Assembly (NCBI GenBank): GCA_947304185.1
Contig: CAMZAM010000008.1
Span: forward strand, 1-64,000
Direction of reading: 5' to 3'
From: an uncultured Bacteroidales bacterium
Lineage (GTDB): Bacteria > Bacteroidota > Bacteroidia > Bacteroidales > F082
Length of the DNA stretch: 64,000 nucleotides
Part shown: one piece after another, positions 35,643-44,125 of the stretch
Layout: every line of letters begins with the position of its first letter
Position numbering within the stretch: position 1 is the first letter of the stretch
Translations under genes and position numbers: made by a program
Notes under the pieces: model-generated
Databases searched by the model: none
What the model saw: only the letters and a program-made list of their open reading frames with translations
Told to the model about the DNA's origin: nothing

Positions 35643-35683
35643 AGATTTCTCCACTCCGCCTGACGGCTTCGGTCGAAATGACG
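35643..35683 (-). repeat. Dispersed ~40-bp element, unit 5
   Basis: On the minus strand it reads CGTCATTTCGACCGAAGCCG...GGAGTGGAGAAATCT. It lies between the MFS and nucleotidyltransferase genes and ends ten bases before the stop of the latter. Confidence 0.85.
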
Positions 35684-35693
35684 GGATGGGAAA

Positions 35694-36593
35694 TTACCAT
35701 AGATTCTTTGGATAAACTCCTTTATCGATGAGGTTCTGTATCTTCTTCACCACATCCGGCTTATCTTCTTTATATGTCACGCCAAACCACACGGCATCGC
35801 TCGACAATACTTTTAATTTTGCCTTCTTGTCGTTGATTAAGTTGTTGACCATCAATGGGATGTAGAACTCAGCCTTGATGTTAGTCTGTGCCGGACCGTC
35901 CAAGAATGTCTTGAATCCATCTTCAAGATAACCCAAGAAATCAGGGGTGAAGCCGAAGAAGTTCATTGATACTAAGGTGTCGAGTGGGAGAGGATGTTCT
36001 CCAGTCTCGTCGGTGTATGCTGCACCTCCAGCTGTTTTCGCAATAGAAGTGCGCTCGACTATTGTCTGCAGGTAGTTACATCTGTTTGATGTGCAGACTC
36101 CACGCGACACAGTGCCGAAGTCTGACAATGTGTTCTGGAGTTTGTAGGCTACCATCGAGTATGCGCCTTTCTTGCCTTCGCATTCGATGAGGTATTTCGC
36201 CATCACCTCAAATGCTTCCTTGCCATAGAAGTCATCGGCGTTGATCACTGCGAACGGCTCCTTGATGACGTTGGCGGCCATCAGCACGGCGTGACCTGTT
36301 CCCCAAGGTTTTACACGGCCCTCAGGCACTTTGTAGCCCTTCGGAAGGCATTCAAGTCCTTGATACACATATTCTACTGGGATTCCGAATTTCGCGCTGC
36401 TGTTGACTTTTTCGAAAGCCTCGGCAAAGTCTTTACGAATCACAAACACGACTTTCCCGAATCCGGCGCGCTTGGCGTCGTAAATCGAATAATCCAAAAT
36501 CGCTTCATTGTTTGGACCTACACCGTCCATCTGCTTCAGGGCTCCATATCGTGAACCCATTCCAGCTGCTAAAACTAATAATGTTGGTTTCAT
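35694..36593 (-). CDS. Sugar-phosphate nucleotidyltransferase
   Basis: 299-aa NTP_transferase-family protein. The N-terminal pyrophosphorylase motif is LVLAAGMGSRYGALKQMDGVG (a G-x-G-S/T-R loop), followed by NADDFYGKEAF, where the metal-binding Asp lies, and FWGxT-like features replaced by VWFGVTYKEDKPDV. It probably activates a sugar-1-phosphate made by the nearby kinases (GalNAc-1-P, Gal-1-P or Fuc-1-P) to a UDP- or GDP-sugar. The precise substrate is not readable. Confidence 0.82.
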   Translation of the reverse strand: MKPTLLVLAAGMGSRYGALKQMDGVGPNNEAILDYSIYDAKRAGFGKVVFVIRKDFAEAFEKVNSSAKFGIPVEYVYQGLECLPKGYKVPEGRVKPWGTGHAVLMAANVIKEPFAVINADDFYGKEAFEVMAKYLIECEGKKGAYSMVAYKLQNTLSDFGTVSRGVCTSNRCNYLQTIVERTSIAKTAGGAAYTDETGEHPLPLDTLVSMNFFGFTPDFLGYLEDGFKTFLDGPAQTNIKAEFYIPLMVNNLINDKKAKLKVLSSDAVWFGVTYKEDKPDVVKKIQNLIDKGVYPKNLW

Positions 36594-36596
36594 TTT

Positions 36597-36649
36597 ATCT
36601 TTTAACTTTCCACTTTAAAACTACTCTAAACTTTAAACTTTACACTTTA
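36597..36649 (-). repeat. AGTTTAAAG/GTTAAAAG-type array at the galK stop
   Basis: On the minus strand galK ends CTAGTTTAA, and the array continues AGTGTAAAGTTTAAAG and further units up to the next gene's ATG. Shared pieces (AAAGTTTAGAGTAGTT, AAAGTGGAAAGTT) recur after the type B T9SS gene at 44083-44125. Confidence 0.8.
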
Positions 36650-37795
36650 AACTAGACGTCGTGCTCCATCAGAAATCACCACGTCATAAACCTTTGGCTC
36701 ATGACCAAATCTCTTATTGAATTTCTCTTTGGCTGTGGCGATGAACTTATCGTAAAGTCCTTCTTTTACAAGGTTTATCGTGCATCCGCCGAAGCCGCCG
36801 CCCATAACGCGTGAGCCTGTCACACTGCATTCTTTCGCGATGTCGTTCAAGAAATCGAGTTCATCGCAGCTGACTTCATATTCCTTGCTCATGCCATGAT
36901 GTGTGCCGTACATACGGTCGCCGACGGTAGTGTAATCGCCTTTTTCCAGGGCGTCGCAGACATCCAGAACGCGCTGTTTCTCACCGATGACATACTTCGC
37001 ACGCATGTAATCCTCTTGCGAGATCTCGTTTTTCACCTCGTTGAGCATCTGCATCGTGGCATCGCTGAGATATTTTACCTCTGAATGACGTTTTGCGATG
37101 TGAGCGCAAGCGTTTTCGCACGATTCACGGCGTTTGTTGTATGCTGATGATGCCAGCTCGTGCTTCACCACGGTGTCGAGCAGAACCACTTTATAACCTT
37201 TAGGATCGAATGGGAAATACTCGAATTCCATGGTGGCGCAGTTGAGTCGCATGAGATGGCCTTTCTTTCCGAAGATAGAGGCAAACTGATCCATGATGCC
37301 GCATTTCACTCCGCAGTAGTTATGCTCCGTCGACTGTCCGATACGAGCCAACTCAAATTTGTCGATTCCTAAGTCATAAATGTCGTTCATTGCAAAGGCG
37401 AAGGTGCTCTCCAATGCTGCCGACGACGACATTCCTGCTCCAAGAGGCACGTCGCCTGCAAAGACGGTGTCGAAACCCCTTGGCTTAAAACCGCGTTTCT
37501 GCATCTCGCGAACTACACCGAAGATATATCTTGCCCAAGGCTCTTTCGGAGCGTCTTCCTCACGCATTCCGAACTCGCTCATCGCTTGATAATCAATGGA
37601 GTAGGCTCTGATTTTGTCAGTCCCGTTAGGATTTATCGCGGCATAAATGCCTTTGTCGATGGCTCCAGGAAACACAAAGCCTCCGTTATAATCGGTGTGC
37701 TCGCCGATAAGGTTGACGCGACCAGGCGAGGTGTATACTCGTAACTCATTGCCAAACAACGAGTTAAACTTGCTTTTTATAGTCTGAATATCCAT
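36647..37795 (-). CDS. galK: Galactokinase
   Basis: Phosphorylates galactose at C1. The 382-aa GHMP kinase has GRVNLIGEHTDYNGGFVFPG (substrate signature, about 24-44), the ATP-binding VPLGAGMSSSAALES (about 114-128) and the C-terminal GSRVMGGGFGGCTINLV. The start overlaps the stop of the large T9SS protein gene by one base (TAATG), so they are translationally coupled. The stop codon lies inside a repeat array. Confidence 0.96.
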   Translation of the reverse strand: MDIQTIKSKFNSLFGNELRVYTSPGRVNLIGEHTDYNGGFVFPGAIDKGIYAAINPNGTDKIRAYSIDYQAMSEFGMREEDAPKEPWARYIFGVVREMQKRGFKPRGFDTVFAGDVPLGAGMSSSAALESTFAFAMNDIYDLGIDKFELARIGQSTEHNYCGVKCGIMDQFASIFGKKGHLMRLNCATMEFEYFPFDPKGYKVVLLDTVVKHELASSAYNKRRESCENACAHIAKRHSEVKYLSDATMQMLNEVKNEISQEDYMRAKYVIGEKQRVLDVCDALEKGDYTTVGDRMYGTHHGMSKEYEVSCDELDFLNDIAKECSVTGSRVMGGGFGGCTINLVKEGLYDKFIATAKEKFNKRFGHEPKVYDVVISDGARRLV

Positions 37796-40272
37796 TATTT
37801 CTTGATAAATGTCTTAATAGTCTTTTCGTTTTTACCTTGAATCTCAATGAGATACATACCTGATTCAAGGTTCTCAAGGTCGATGACGGCTTCCTTATAA
37901 TTTATAGTCATCTCCATCACCTTGACGGAAAGGATGTTATAGATGCTGATATGTTGAATGTCTTCTTCTGCATTGATAATCAAGATGTTATCGACAGGAT
38001 TAGGGTAAATCTCTGATCTCAATGACATCTCATTCACGCAGTCGATGGTGTCGGTGGCAACCACCTTTACGTTGTCGATGAACCAAGAATATGTCAAGAC
38101 ATCGCTGCCGTTGTTATGAGCGCGGAATCTCAACCTGATATTCTGTCCTTGATAAGCCGACAGGTCGATGTGAACTGGCTCTTCGAACTGGTTGACCCAT
38201 TGAGGCTGCTCTACAGCGTCCCAGAGTGTAATCCATGTGCCTGTGTTAGTGTTCAGAACATCCACTTTATAATGGTCTTGGTAATCTGCTATGCCGTATT
38301 GACAGAATGTTTCAAATTTGAGTGCTGTCGGGCGGTTGATTGCCATCAAAGGTGTCACGAGAGCCTCGTCCTGCGGACCCCATTCTTCCGACTCATCCCA
38401 TTCAACGCCTGCCATTCTCTCGCCTTGTGGAGGCACCACATAGTATTCGTCGCCGAAATAGTTGGTGGCGTATTCTGCTCTGAATCTGTACCAGCTGAAC
38501 CAGCTCATATTAAGTGATTGTATCGACCAACCCGCAGGTGGGAACTGCTCGTCCTCAAAGCCTTCGAGGAGGATAGGAGCCTGCCAGTCCCAATGTAACT
38601 GATAGGGTTCTGAATCGGCTGAATGTCCGAGGTCGTCAATCAAATGGAACACGATGCTCGCTGTGGTATGGTTCGGCTGTGCCGGTAAGGTCGCTGTGAA
38701 GTCGTAATTGCCTTTTGAAGACTTGTTCAATGTGATGTCATGTGATTGACCGTCTATGGTATATATTGCTGTCATCTGGTTCGGGACGCCAGTTTCATCA
38801 TACACTCTCAAGGTGATGTTCATCGGCGTTTCGGCCCATGTCTGAGTGCCTTTCAACGATACCACTGTAGGTGGGTCGTTGTCAACTGATGTAGAGTTGA
38901 TATAGATGTCGTCGATGCAGAGGTTCCAGCCGTAGCCGCTCACTGCCTCGATGATGATAAATCCGTAGCCTTCAGGACTGTCAAAGGTGTAGCTGTATTC
39001 GTACCAGTCGCTGACGTCGCCTACAACAGGCTCAAGCATGGTGTTACGGTGCACTGTGCCCAATAAGGTGCCGTCGGTAGTGTTGGTGGTCGGGGAGTAG
39101 TACACGTTGATTCTATCCGGACCCATGATGTTGTTGTTGAAGTTACGGAAGATCCAGTAACGCACGGTGTTGTCTGTTGCACTGAGCTGTAACTTCGGAG
39201 ATATCAGATTGCATGAGCTGCCTGCTGGGCTAGTATAGCAATAGAAACGTGCCATAGCGGAGCTCTCATCGTGAGGTGTGCAGTTCGGCCAGTCGTTGGA
39301 TGTCTTGCGCTCGAAGACATAATTGCCGTTGGTTGCCACGTTTTGCCATCCTGTTGGAGGGAACGTCGTACTCTCAAAGCCTTCCGAAAGTGGGAACGAA
39401 TTGAAAGGTTCCAATGCGGTGATGGTGTAATCGGCCGACTGTGTCGGAGCTGAATGTGCCGATGTCACGTCGAAAGTGGCGTGCAGAGTCTCACCATTTG
39501 TGAGATTCATCGGCAGAGTGGCTTTGGCGACCAATTCAACAGAAGTGTTGTAATTTAAGGCTACTTGAGTCACTTGTGTGCCATTCTGATAGAACTCCAT
39601 CGGTAATGAACTGGTATTTGCAAACTGATATGTGTCGGCTTGCTCGCCAGTGTTGCTGATTAAGAAACGCAGATATACCGATTCGCCGAAATATGCTGTA
39701 GTGTCGGCGGTAAGCTGCTCCACATTGAAGTTGTATTGCGCGGTGTGCTCAATCACGACATCGTCGATCGACAAATACCAAGGCATGTTGGTAGCCTCGC
39801 TATGGAAGCCGACGTAGAAGTTTCCTGTGCTTGTCGCCTGAAACACTGCCGAAGCCTGTTCCCATTGTTCGTTATCGACAATAATCTCCGGCACTACAGT
39901 GATGTTCATTGCTGATGCATTGGCGCTTGCTCCTGCCTTGACTTCAAGGTTGAAATGGTCGACATGCCATGTCGAATACCAAAACGACACACGATAGTAT
40001 TCGCCTGCTGTCACGCTGATTTCCTTGTATGTCCACACATCTGAGTTATATGATGCATACAAATACCAATCACCTGTATGTGGCTTACGCCCACGGGCTT
40101 CGTTGTCATCTGGAATGGTGATGCCGGCCTTCCATCCGTTGTCGTTGCATATCCAGCCGACAGGCGTTGCACCAACAGTGTTACCTGTTTCAAATCCCTC
40201 ATTCACAAGGACTTGTGAAAAAGCCATCGTGCCAATCAACAATGCTAAAAGCGTCAAGTAAAGTTTTTTCAT
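37795..40272 (-). CDS. Large T9SS-exported surface protein with choice-of-anchor J domains
   Basis: 825 aa. A signal peptide (LLIGTMAFSQ) is followed by three jelly-roll modules of the choice-of-anchor J/MAM-like type, each with a VNEGFETG- or LSEGFESTTFPPTGW-type opening and a SIDDVVIE/CIDDIYINS/FIDNVKVVA close (about residues 20-170, 290-460 and 565-735). Ig-like linkers lie between them. The C-terminal ~75 residues form a type A sorting domain (IYPNPVDNILIINA ... SGMYLIEIQGKNEKTIKTF). It is probably a cell-surface glycan- or protein-binding protein. Its coupling to galK suggests a role in the same glycan programme. Confidence 0.87.
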   Translation of the reverse strand: MKKLYLTLLALLIGTMAFSQVLVNEGFETGNTVGATPVGWICNDNGWKAGITIPDDNEARGRKPHTGDWYLYASYNSDVWTYKEISVTAGEYYRVSFWYSTWHVDHFNLEVKAGASANASAMNITVVPEIIVDNEQWEQASAVFQATSTGNFYVGFHSEATNMPWYLSIDDVVIEHTAQYNFNVEQLTADTTAYFGESVYLRFLISNTGEQADTYQFANTSSLPMEFYQNGTQVTQVALNYNTSVELVAKATLPMNLTNGETLHATFDVTSAHSAPTQSADYTITALEPFNSFPLSEGFESTTFPPTGWQNVATNGNYVFERKTSNDWPNCTPHDESSAMARFYCYTSPAGSSCNLISPKLQLSATDNTVRYWIFRNFNNNIMGPDRINVYYSPTTNTTDGTLLGTVHRNTMLEPVVGDVSDWYEYSYTFDSPEGYGFIIIEAVSGYGWNLCIDDIYINSTSVDNDPPTVVSLKGTQTWAETPMNITLRVYDETGVPNQMTAIYTIDGQSHDITLNKSSKGNYDFTATLPAQPNHTTASIVFHLIDDLGHSADSEPYQLHWDWQAPILLEGFEDEQFPPAGWSIQSLNMSWFSWYRFRAEYATNYFGDEYYVVPPQGERMAGVEWDESEEWGPQDEALVTPLMAINRPTALKFETFCQYGIADYQDHYKVDVLNTNTGTWITLWDAVEQPQWVNQFEEPVHIDLSAYQGQNIRLRFRAHNNGSDVLTYSWFIDNVKVVATDTIDCVNEMSLRSEIYPNPVDNILIINAEEDIQHISIYNILSVKVMEMTINYKEAVIDLENLESGMYLIEIQGKNEKTIKTFIKK

Positions 40273-40315
40273 TTCTATATTTTTTAAAGATTAATTCCAA
40301 TATTATTTTAACCTA

Positions 40316-40323
40316 CAAAAATA
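40316..40323 (-). promoter_or_regulatory. -7 element upstream of the T9SS protein-galK genes
   Basis: The minus strand reads TATTTTTG, 43 bases before the ATG at 40272. Confidence 0.65.
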
Positions 40324-40356
40324 GAAATGATTTTTAAGAAATGCAAGAAAAATTTG

Positions 40357-40364
40357 TATTTTTG
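40357..40364 (+). promoter_or_regulatory. -7 element directly before the fucosidase gene
   Basis: TATTTTTG is followed by four bases (TGAC) and then the ATG at 40369, the same arrangement as at rlmD. A leaderless or nearly leaderless mRNA is likely. Confidence 0.6.
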
Positions 40365-40368
40365 TGAC

Positions 40369-41748
40369 ATGAAAAGATTATTCCTTACCTTGATGATAGT
40401 GTTGACTTTGGTGTCGTGTACCAAAGAACCGGAACCTGTTTATCCAATACCTACAGACAATCAACTCGAATGGCAGAGACTTGAGACGTATGCCTTTATC
40501 CATTTCGGACCAAACACTTTCAATGATATGGAATGGGGCTATGGCAACGCTCCTGCAAGTACGTTCAATCCTACGAATCTCGACTGCGACCAATGGGTGA
40601 AAACGTTGAAAAACTGCGGCATGAAAGGCGTCATCCTTACCGCCAAGCATCACGACGGTTTTTGCCTTTGGCCGACAAAATCAACTGATTACAATATCTC
40701 AAAATCACCGTTTAAAAATGGAGAAGGCGATGTCGTCCGCGAGCTTTCTGAGGCTTGCAAAAAATATGATTTGAAATTTGGAATCTATTGCTCGCCTTGG
40801 GATAGAAATAACGCTTTCTATGCTTTTCCTGAGTATGTCGAGACGTATCATCAACAGATTCAGGAACTTACAAACAATTATGGTCCATTGTTCGAGTTTT
40901 GGTTCGATGGCGCCAACGGAGGTGACGGCTACTATGGCGGCGCATGCGAGACTCGTCAAATTGATCATAACAAATACTATGATTATCAACGGGCTAAGGA
41001 TACAGTGCTGGCTCATAATTCTACGGCAATGATATTTGGAGGCCCATTCCAGACTGTCCGCTGGATTGGCAATGAAAAGGGCTATTCTGAGCCTACCAAT
41101 TGGTGTAACGAGACGGAAAACGGCACAGAATGGATCCCCGCTGAGGTTGACGTCTCAATTCGTCCAGGTTGGTTTTATCATGAAAATGAAGATGATAAAG
41201 TGAAGACCGTAAATGAGTTGTGTGATATTTACTATAACAGTGTCGGGCATAATTCTAACCTGTTGCTGAATTTCCCTGTCGCCTTAAATGGCAGGATTTA
41301 TCCAGTCGACTCGGCACGTGCCATTGAGTTTTATAATACGATATCTAATGAATTGAGTAACAATCTGTTATCAAACGCTAAAGTTGTAGCAGACAACGAA
41401 CGTGGTCGTCGATTTTCAGCCTCGAAAGTCAACGATGGCAATCCTGACACTTATTGGGCTACTGACGATGACTATCCGTATGGAACCATCTCATTCTCAA
41501 TGGATAAGCCTGTTACAATGAGCCGTGTCATGATTCAGGAATATGTGAAGCTCGGCCAGCGTGTGAAATCGTTTTATCTTGAAGGCGAAAAAAACGGTCG
41601 TTGGTTCAGGATTAACCCTGATGAAACCCTAACGACCGTCGGTTATAAACGTATTGTGTGCTTTGCACCTGTAGAAGTCGACAAACTTGTGATAAACTTT
41701 GAGGAAAGCCGCGGTCCGTTGTGTATCAGTAACATAGCAGCTTATTGA
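40369..41748 (+). CDS. Alpha-L-fucosidase (GH29) lipoprotein with C-terminal F5/8-type domain
   Basis: 459 aa from the ATG at 40369, which gives a lipoprotein signal (LTLVSC). The GH29 catalytic domain covers about 25-330, with HFGPNTFNDMEWGYG, LTAKHHDGFCLWPT and the nucleophile Asp in FEFWFDGANGGDGYYGG. A C-terminal discoidin/F5-8 type C sugar-binding domain (about 345-459) includes NDGNPDTYWATDDDYPYGTI. It releases fucose from host or plant glycans at the cell surface. An ATG at 40327 would add a non-hydrophobic extension before the signal and is rejected. The 3' end overlaps coaE by 23 bases. Confidence 0.92.
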   Translation: MKRLFLTLMIVLTLVSCTKEPEPVYPIPTDNQLEWQRLETYAFIHFGPNTFNDMEWGYGNAPASTFNPTNLDCDQWVKTLKNCGMKGVILTAKHHDGFCLWPTKSTDYNISKSPFKNGEGDVVRELSEACKKYDLKFGIYCSPWDRNNAFYAFPEYVETYHQQIQELTNNYGPLFEFWFDGANGGDGYYGGACETRQIDHNKYYDYQRAKDTVLAHNSTAMIFGGPFQTVRWIGNEKGYSEPTNWCNETENGTEWIPAEVDVSIRPGWFYHENEDDKVKTVNELCDIYYNSVGHNSNLLLNFPVALNGRIYPVDSARAIEFYNTISNELSNNLLSNAKVVADNERGRRFSASKVNDGNPDTYWATDDDYPYGTISFSMDKPVTMSRVMIQEYVKLGQRVKSFYLEGEKNGRWFRINPDETLTTVGYKRIVCFAPVEVDKLVINFEESRGPLCISNIAAY

Positions 41749-42307
41749 TGGCTTCTACCTGAGGCTCTACAGGCTTATTGCCATCGTTATAAATCACGAA
41801 ATCGGCTTTTGATATTTTGGTTTCTTCACTCATCTGCAATCGCATCCTCGAGCGGACGTTCTCCTCAGAGCATTCGTCGCGGAGCATAACACGTTGTAAA
41901 CGGATGTCTTCAGGGGCTGAAACGAAGATTATCTTGTCAAAATACTTACTGTAATTCTTCTCAAACAAAATCGCCGACTCATACAGCACATAGGGCGATT
42001 TCTGCTGCTCGCACCACTCATCGAATCGTTGGTTCAATGCAGGATATAGCACCGACTCGATGAACTTCATCGCCTCGTCGTTTTTGAACAGATGATAGGA
42101 GAGGAGTTTCCTGTTCAAAGTGCCGTCTTCGAAATATACTTCTTCTCCAAAACGTTTGACTATCAATTCTTTAACAGAGGGAATCTGGTAGAGTTTCTTG
42201 GTTTCATCATCGGAATAAAACACTGGGATGCCCAAACCTTCAAACATCTTGCATACATAGCTTTTGCCGCTGCCGATATTGCCGGTTATGCCAATCCTTT
42301 TCATCAT
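41726..42307 (-). CDS. coaE: Dephospho-CoA kinase
   Basis: Last step of CoA synthesis. The 193-aa protein has the P-loop GITGNIGSGKSYVCKMFE, the VFYSDDETKKLY substrate region and the LYESAILFEKNYSKYFDKII lid segment. The start overlaps the upstream ybbR stop by four bases. It is the last gene of the DUF1573-yajC-ybbR-coaE series, an order often seen in Bacteroidota. Confidence 0.95.
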   Translation of the reverse strand: MMKRIGITGNIGSGKSYVCKMFEGLGIPVFYSDDETKKLYQIPSVKELIVKRFGEEVYFEDGTLNRKLLSYHLFKNDEAMKFIESVLYPALNQRFDEWCEQQKSPYVLYESAILFEKNYSKYFDKIIFVSAPEDIRLQRVMLRDECSEENVRSRMRLQMSEETKISKADFVIYNDGNKPVEPQVEAINKLLCY

Positions 42308-43245
42308 TTTACGATGATGTATTCAACCTCTTTCGGGTCGATGTCGATAATCTGTGTGTTGTTGGGGTAAAGCACGAGTCTTACAGGCAGTACGTCGTTG
42401 AAAAACATATCGTTGGTGTCGGCAATAGCCTTGAACGACATATTATTGATGATGGCGTAGTCTTTCATTGCCACGATATAACGTACGCTGGCTTTGTTGG
42501 GGTATAAGTGCATGTTGAGATTTTCTGGAATCTCAATAGGGACTATCACTTCTGATTCGGTGTATTTCTCAACATTTACTGATACTTCCACCTCGTTGAC
42601 GTCTGCTGTGAGCGCGTCATTCAGGTCGATTTCAGCAGTGGTTATAATATTCTGGTTCACGTTCTTCCGCGTGATGACTTTGGTTCTTACTTCTTTGGTT
42701 TTGTTGACATCATCTACTGAGCCGTAAATGGTAATAGAATCAGGCGTTGACGTAGGTTCGCCGTAGTAGTTGAACTGTTTCTCAAACAGAAAACTCGTTT
42801 CAGGCACAATCTTCACCCGCTTTGATGCCAGTCGACTCATGTTGAAATATTGCTGATCGTCGGTAAGCTGTATGTCGTTAGCACTTGACGAAAGGAAATC
42901 GGCAACTTCATCGATGATATAACGGCTGCTGTACGAATAAACTCTATCATCGACTTTCTTGTATTTCACCATCTTCACAGAGATGTCGATCTTGCGTTTT
43001 GACTGCCTTTTGAAATAGTAATTCAGCAGCTTGAAACCGCTCGTCGTCACCGTCGCACTGACCTCCTGATCGTTGTCTTCGATGAGCATTGAGGCAGGGA
43101 CGTCGACATAATTAATGGCAAAAGGAACGGTTACGGTGTAGGTGTCCGACAGTTTGATTATCAGCCATAATGTGGCCGCAATCAGAATGAAAACTATCAT
43201 TCCGCTGAAACGCCTAAATCCATGAGACTGTTCTACTTTTGCCAT
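42304..43245 (-). CDS. YbbR-like domain protein
   Basis: 313 aa with one N-terminal transmembrane helix (GMIVFILIAATLWLIIKLS) and an extracytoplasmic region with YbbR-type beta repeats (for example VTVPFAINYVDVPASMLIED). YbbR (CdaR) proteins in Firmicutes regulate the CdaA diadenylate cyclase; in Bacteroidota the role is not established. It lies 26 bases after yajC and overlaps coaE. Confidence 0.85.
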   Translation of the reverse strand: MAKVEQSHGFRRFSGMIVFILIAATLWLIIKLSDTYTVTVPFAINYVDVPASMLIEDNDQEVSATVTTSGFKLLNYYFKRQSKRKIDISVKMVKYKKVDDRVYSYSSRYIIDEVADFLSSSANDIQLTDDQQYFNMSRLASKRVKIVPETSFLFEKQFNYYGEPTSTPDSITIYGSVDDVNKTKEVRTKVITRKNVNQNIITTAEIDLNDALTADVNEVEVSVNVEKYTESEVIVPIEIPENLNMHLYPNKASVRYIVAMKDYAIINNMSFKAIADTNDMFFNDVLPVRLVLYPNNTQIIDIDPKEVEYIIVK

Positions 43246-43271
43246 CTCACTTAAAGTATTACTTTAATATG

Positions 43272-43592
43272 TTATTTTTGAAGTGCCTGAGTCGGTGCTG
43301 CGACTAAAGCTGACTTCTCGACCTCGATTTTCACGTTGTTGTCGATTGACACCATAACGGTGGTTGGCTTCACTTCAACCACTTTGCCGTGGATGCCGCC
43401 GATGGTTACAACGTCGTCACCTTTCTGTAATGACTCACGGAATCTCTGTTCCTCTTTCTGTTTCTTGTTTTGTGGACGGATGAAGAACAACCAGAACACC
43501 ACGAAAATCAACGCAATCATGAGGAGGCCTGACCAGCTGCCGCCTTGCTGTTGTGGCTGAGAAGCCTGAAGTAAAATGCTTAATGTATTCAT
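43272..43592 (-). CDS. yajC: Preprotein translocase subunit YajC
   Basis: Small accessory subunit of the Sec translocase with SecDF. 106 aa: one membrane helix (GLLMIALIFVVFWLFFI) followed by RPQNKKQKEEQRFRESLQKG and the YajC core GDDVVTIGGIHGKVVEVKP. It lies between the DUF1573 lipoprotein and YbbR genes on the same strand. Confidence 0.95.
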   Translation of the reverse strand: MNTLSILLQASQPQQQGGSWSGLLMIALIFVVFWLFFIRPQNKKQKEEQRFRESLQKGDDVVTIGGIHGKVVEVKPTTVMVSIDNNVKIEVEKSALVAAPTQALQK

Positions 43593-43622
43593 ATTTAAAA
43601 ATTTGATTTAAAGATTCAACAT

Positions 43623-44072
43623 TTAAAAATTGTCGACGGTTTGCACTTGAGCCTTGAATTTCAGGATTGTCTCGGAAGGGTTGGTGTTGGCCTTCACGAT
43701 GATACGTTTGTTCTGAAACCCTTTATGACCTTTGCTGTCGTATGTGATGCTGATGCCGCCTTCTTCACCAGGTTTTATTGGATTTGTGGGGAATTTGGTG
43801 TCGGTGCATCCGCAGGTCTTCTCAACAGCTGTGATGATCAACGGAGCGTTGCCGGTGTTCTTGAATTTATAGGTAAACGACACCTGCTCACCTTGTATCA
43901 TCTTGCCGAAATCATGCTCTACCACTGCGAATTCAATCTTCGGCTCCTTCGTGTTGGCACCCTCAGTCGCCGAAGCAGGATTATTCACCAAACCGGTGTT
44001 GATCTTGCCTTCATCATCTCCGCAAGAAACCAACAAAATGGCCAATAACAATGGTAATAATATTCTCTTCAT
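43623..44072 (-). CDS. DUF1573 lipoprotein
   Basis: 149 aa: lipoprotein signal (LLAILLVSCGDDEG), then a single DUF1573 Ig-like domain (about 45-145) with EHDFGKMIQGEQVSFTYKFK, NTGNAPLIITAVEKTCGCT and GGISITYDSKGHKG. These short periplasmic or surface lipoproteins are abundant in Bacteroidota and lack an assigned function. It heads the yajC-ybbR-coaE series. Confidence 0.92.
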   Translation of the reverse strand: MKRILLPLLLAILLVSCGDDEGKINTGLVNNPASATEGANTKEPKIEFAVVEHDFGKMIQGEQVSFTYKFKNTGNAPLIITAVEKTCGCTDTKFPTNPIKPGEEGGISITYDSKGHKGFQNKRIIVKANTNPSETILKFKAQVQTVDNF

Positions 44073-44082
44073 ATCAATTATC

Positions 44083-44125
44083 TACTTTTAACTTTCAACT
44101 ACTCTAAACTTTCCACTTTGTAAAC
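44083..44125 (-). repeat. AGTTTAAAG/GTTAAAAG-type array downstream of the type B T9SS gene
   Basis: On the minus strand it follows the T9SS gene stop as GTTTACAAAGTGGAAAGTTTAG and further GTTAAAAG-type units. It shares pieces with the array at galK. Confidence 0.75.
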
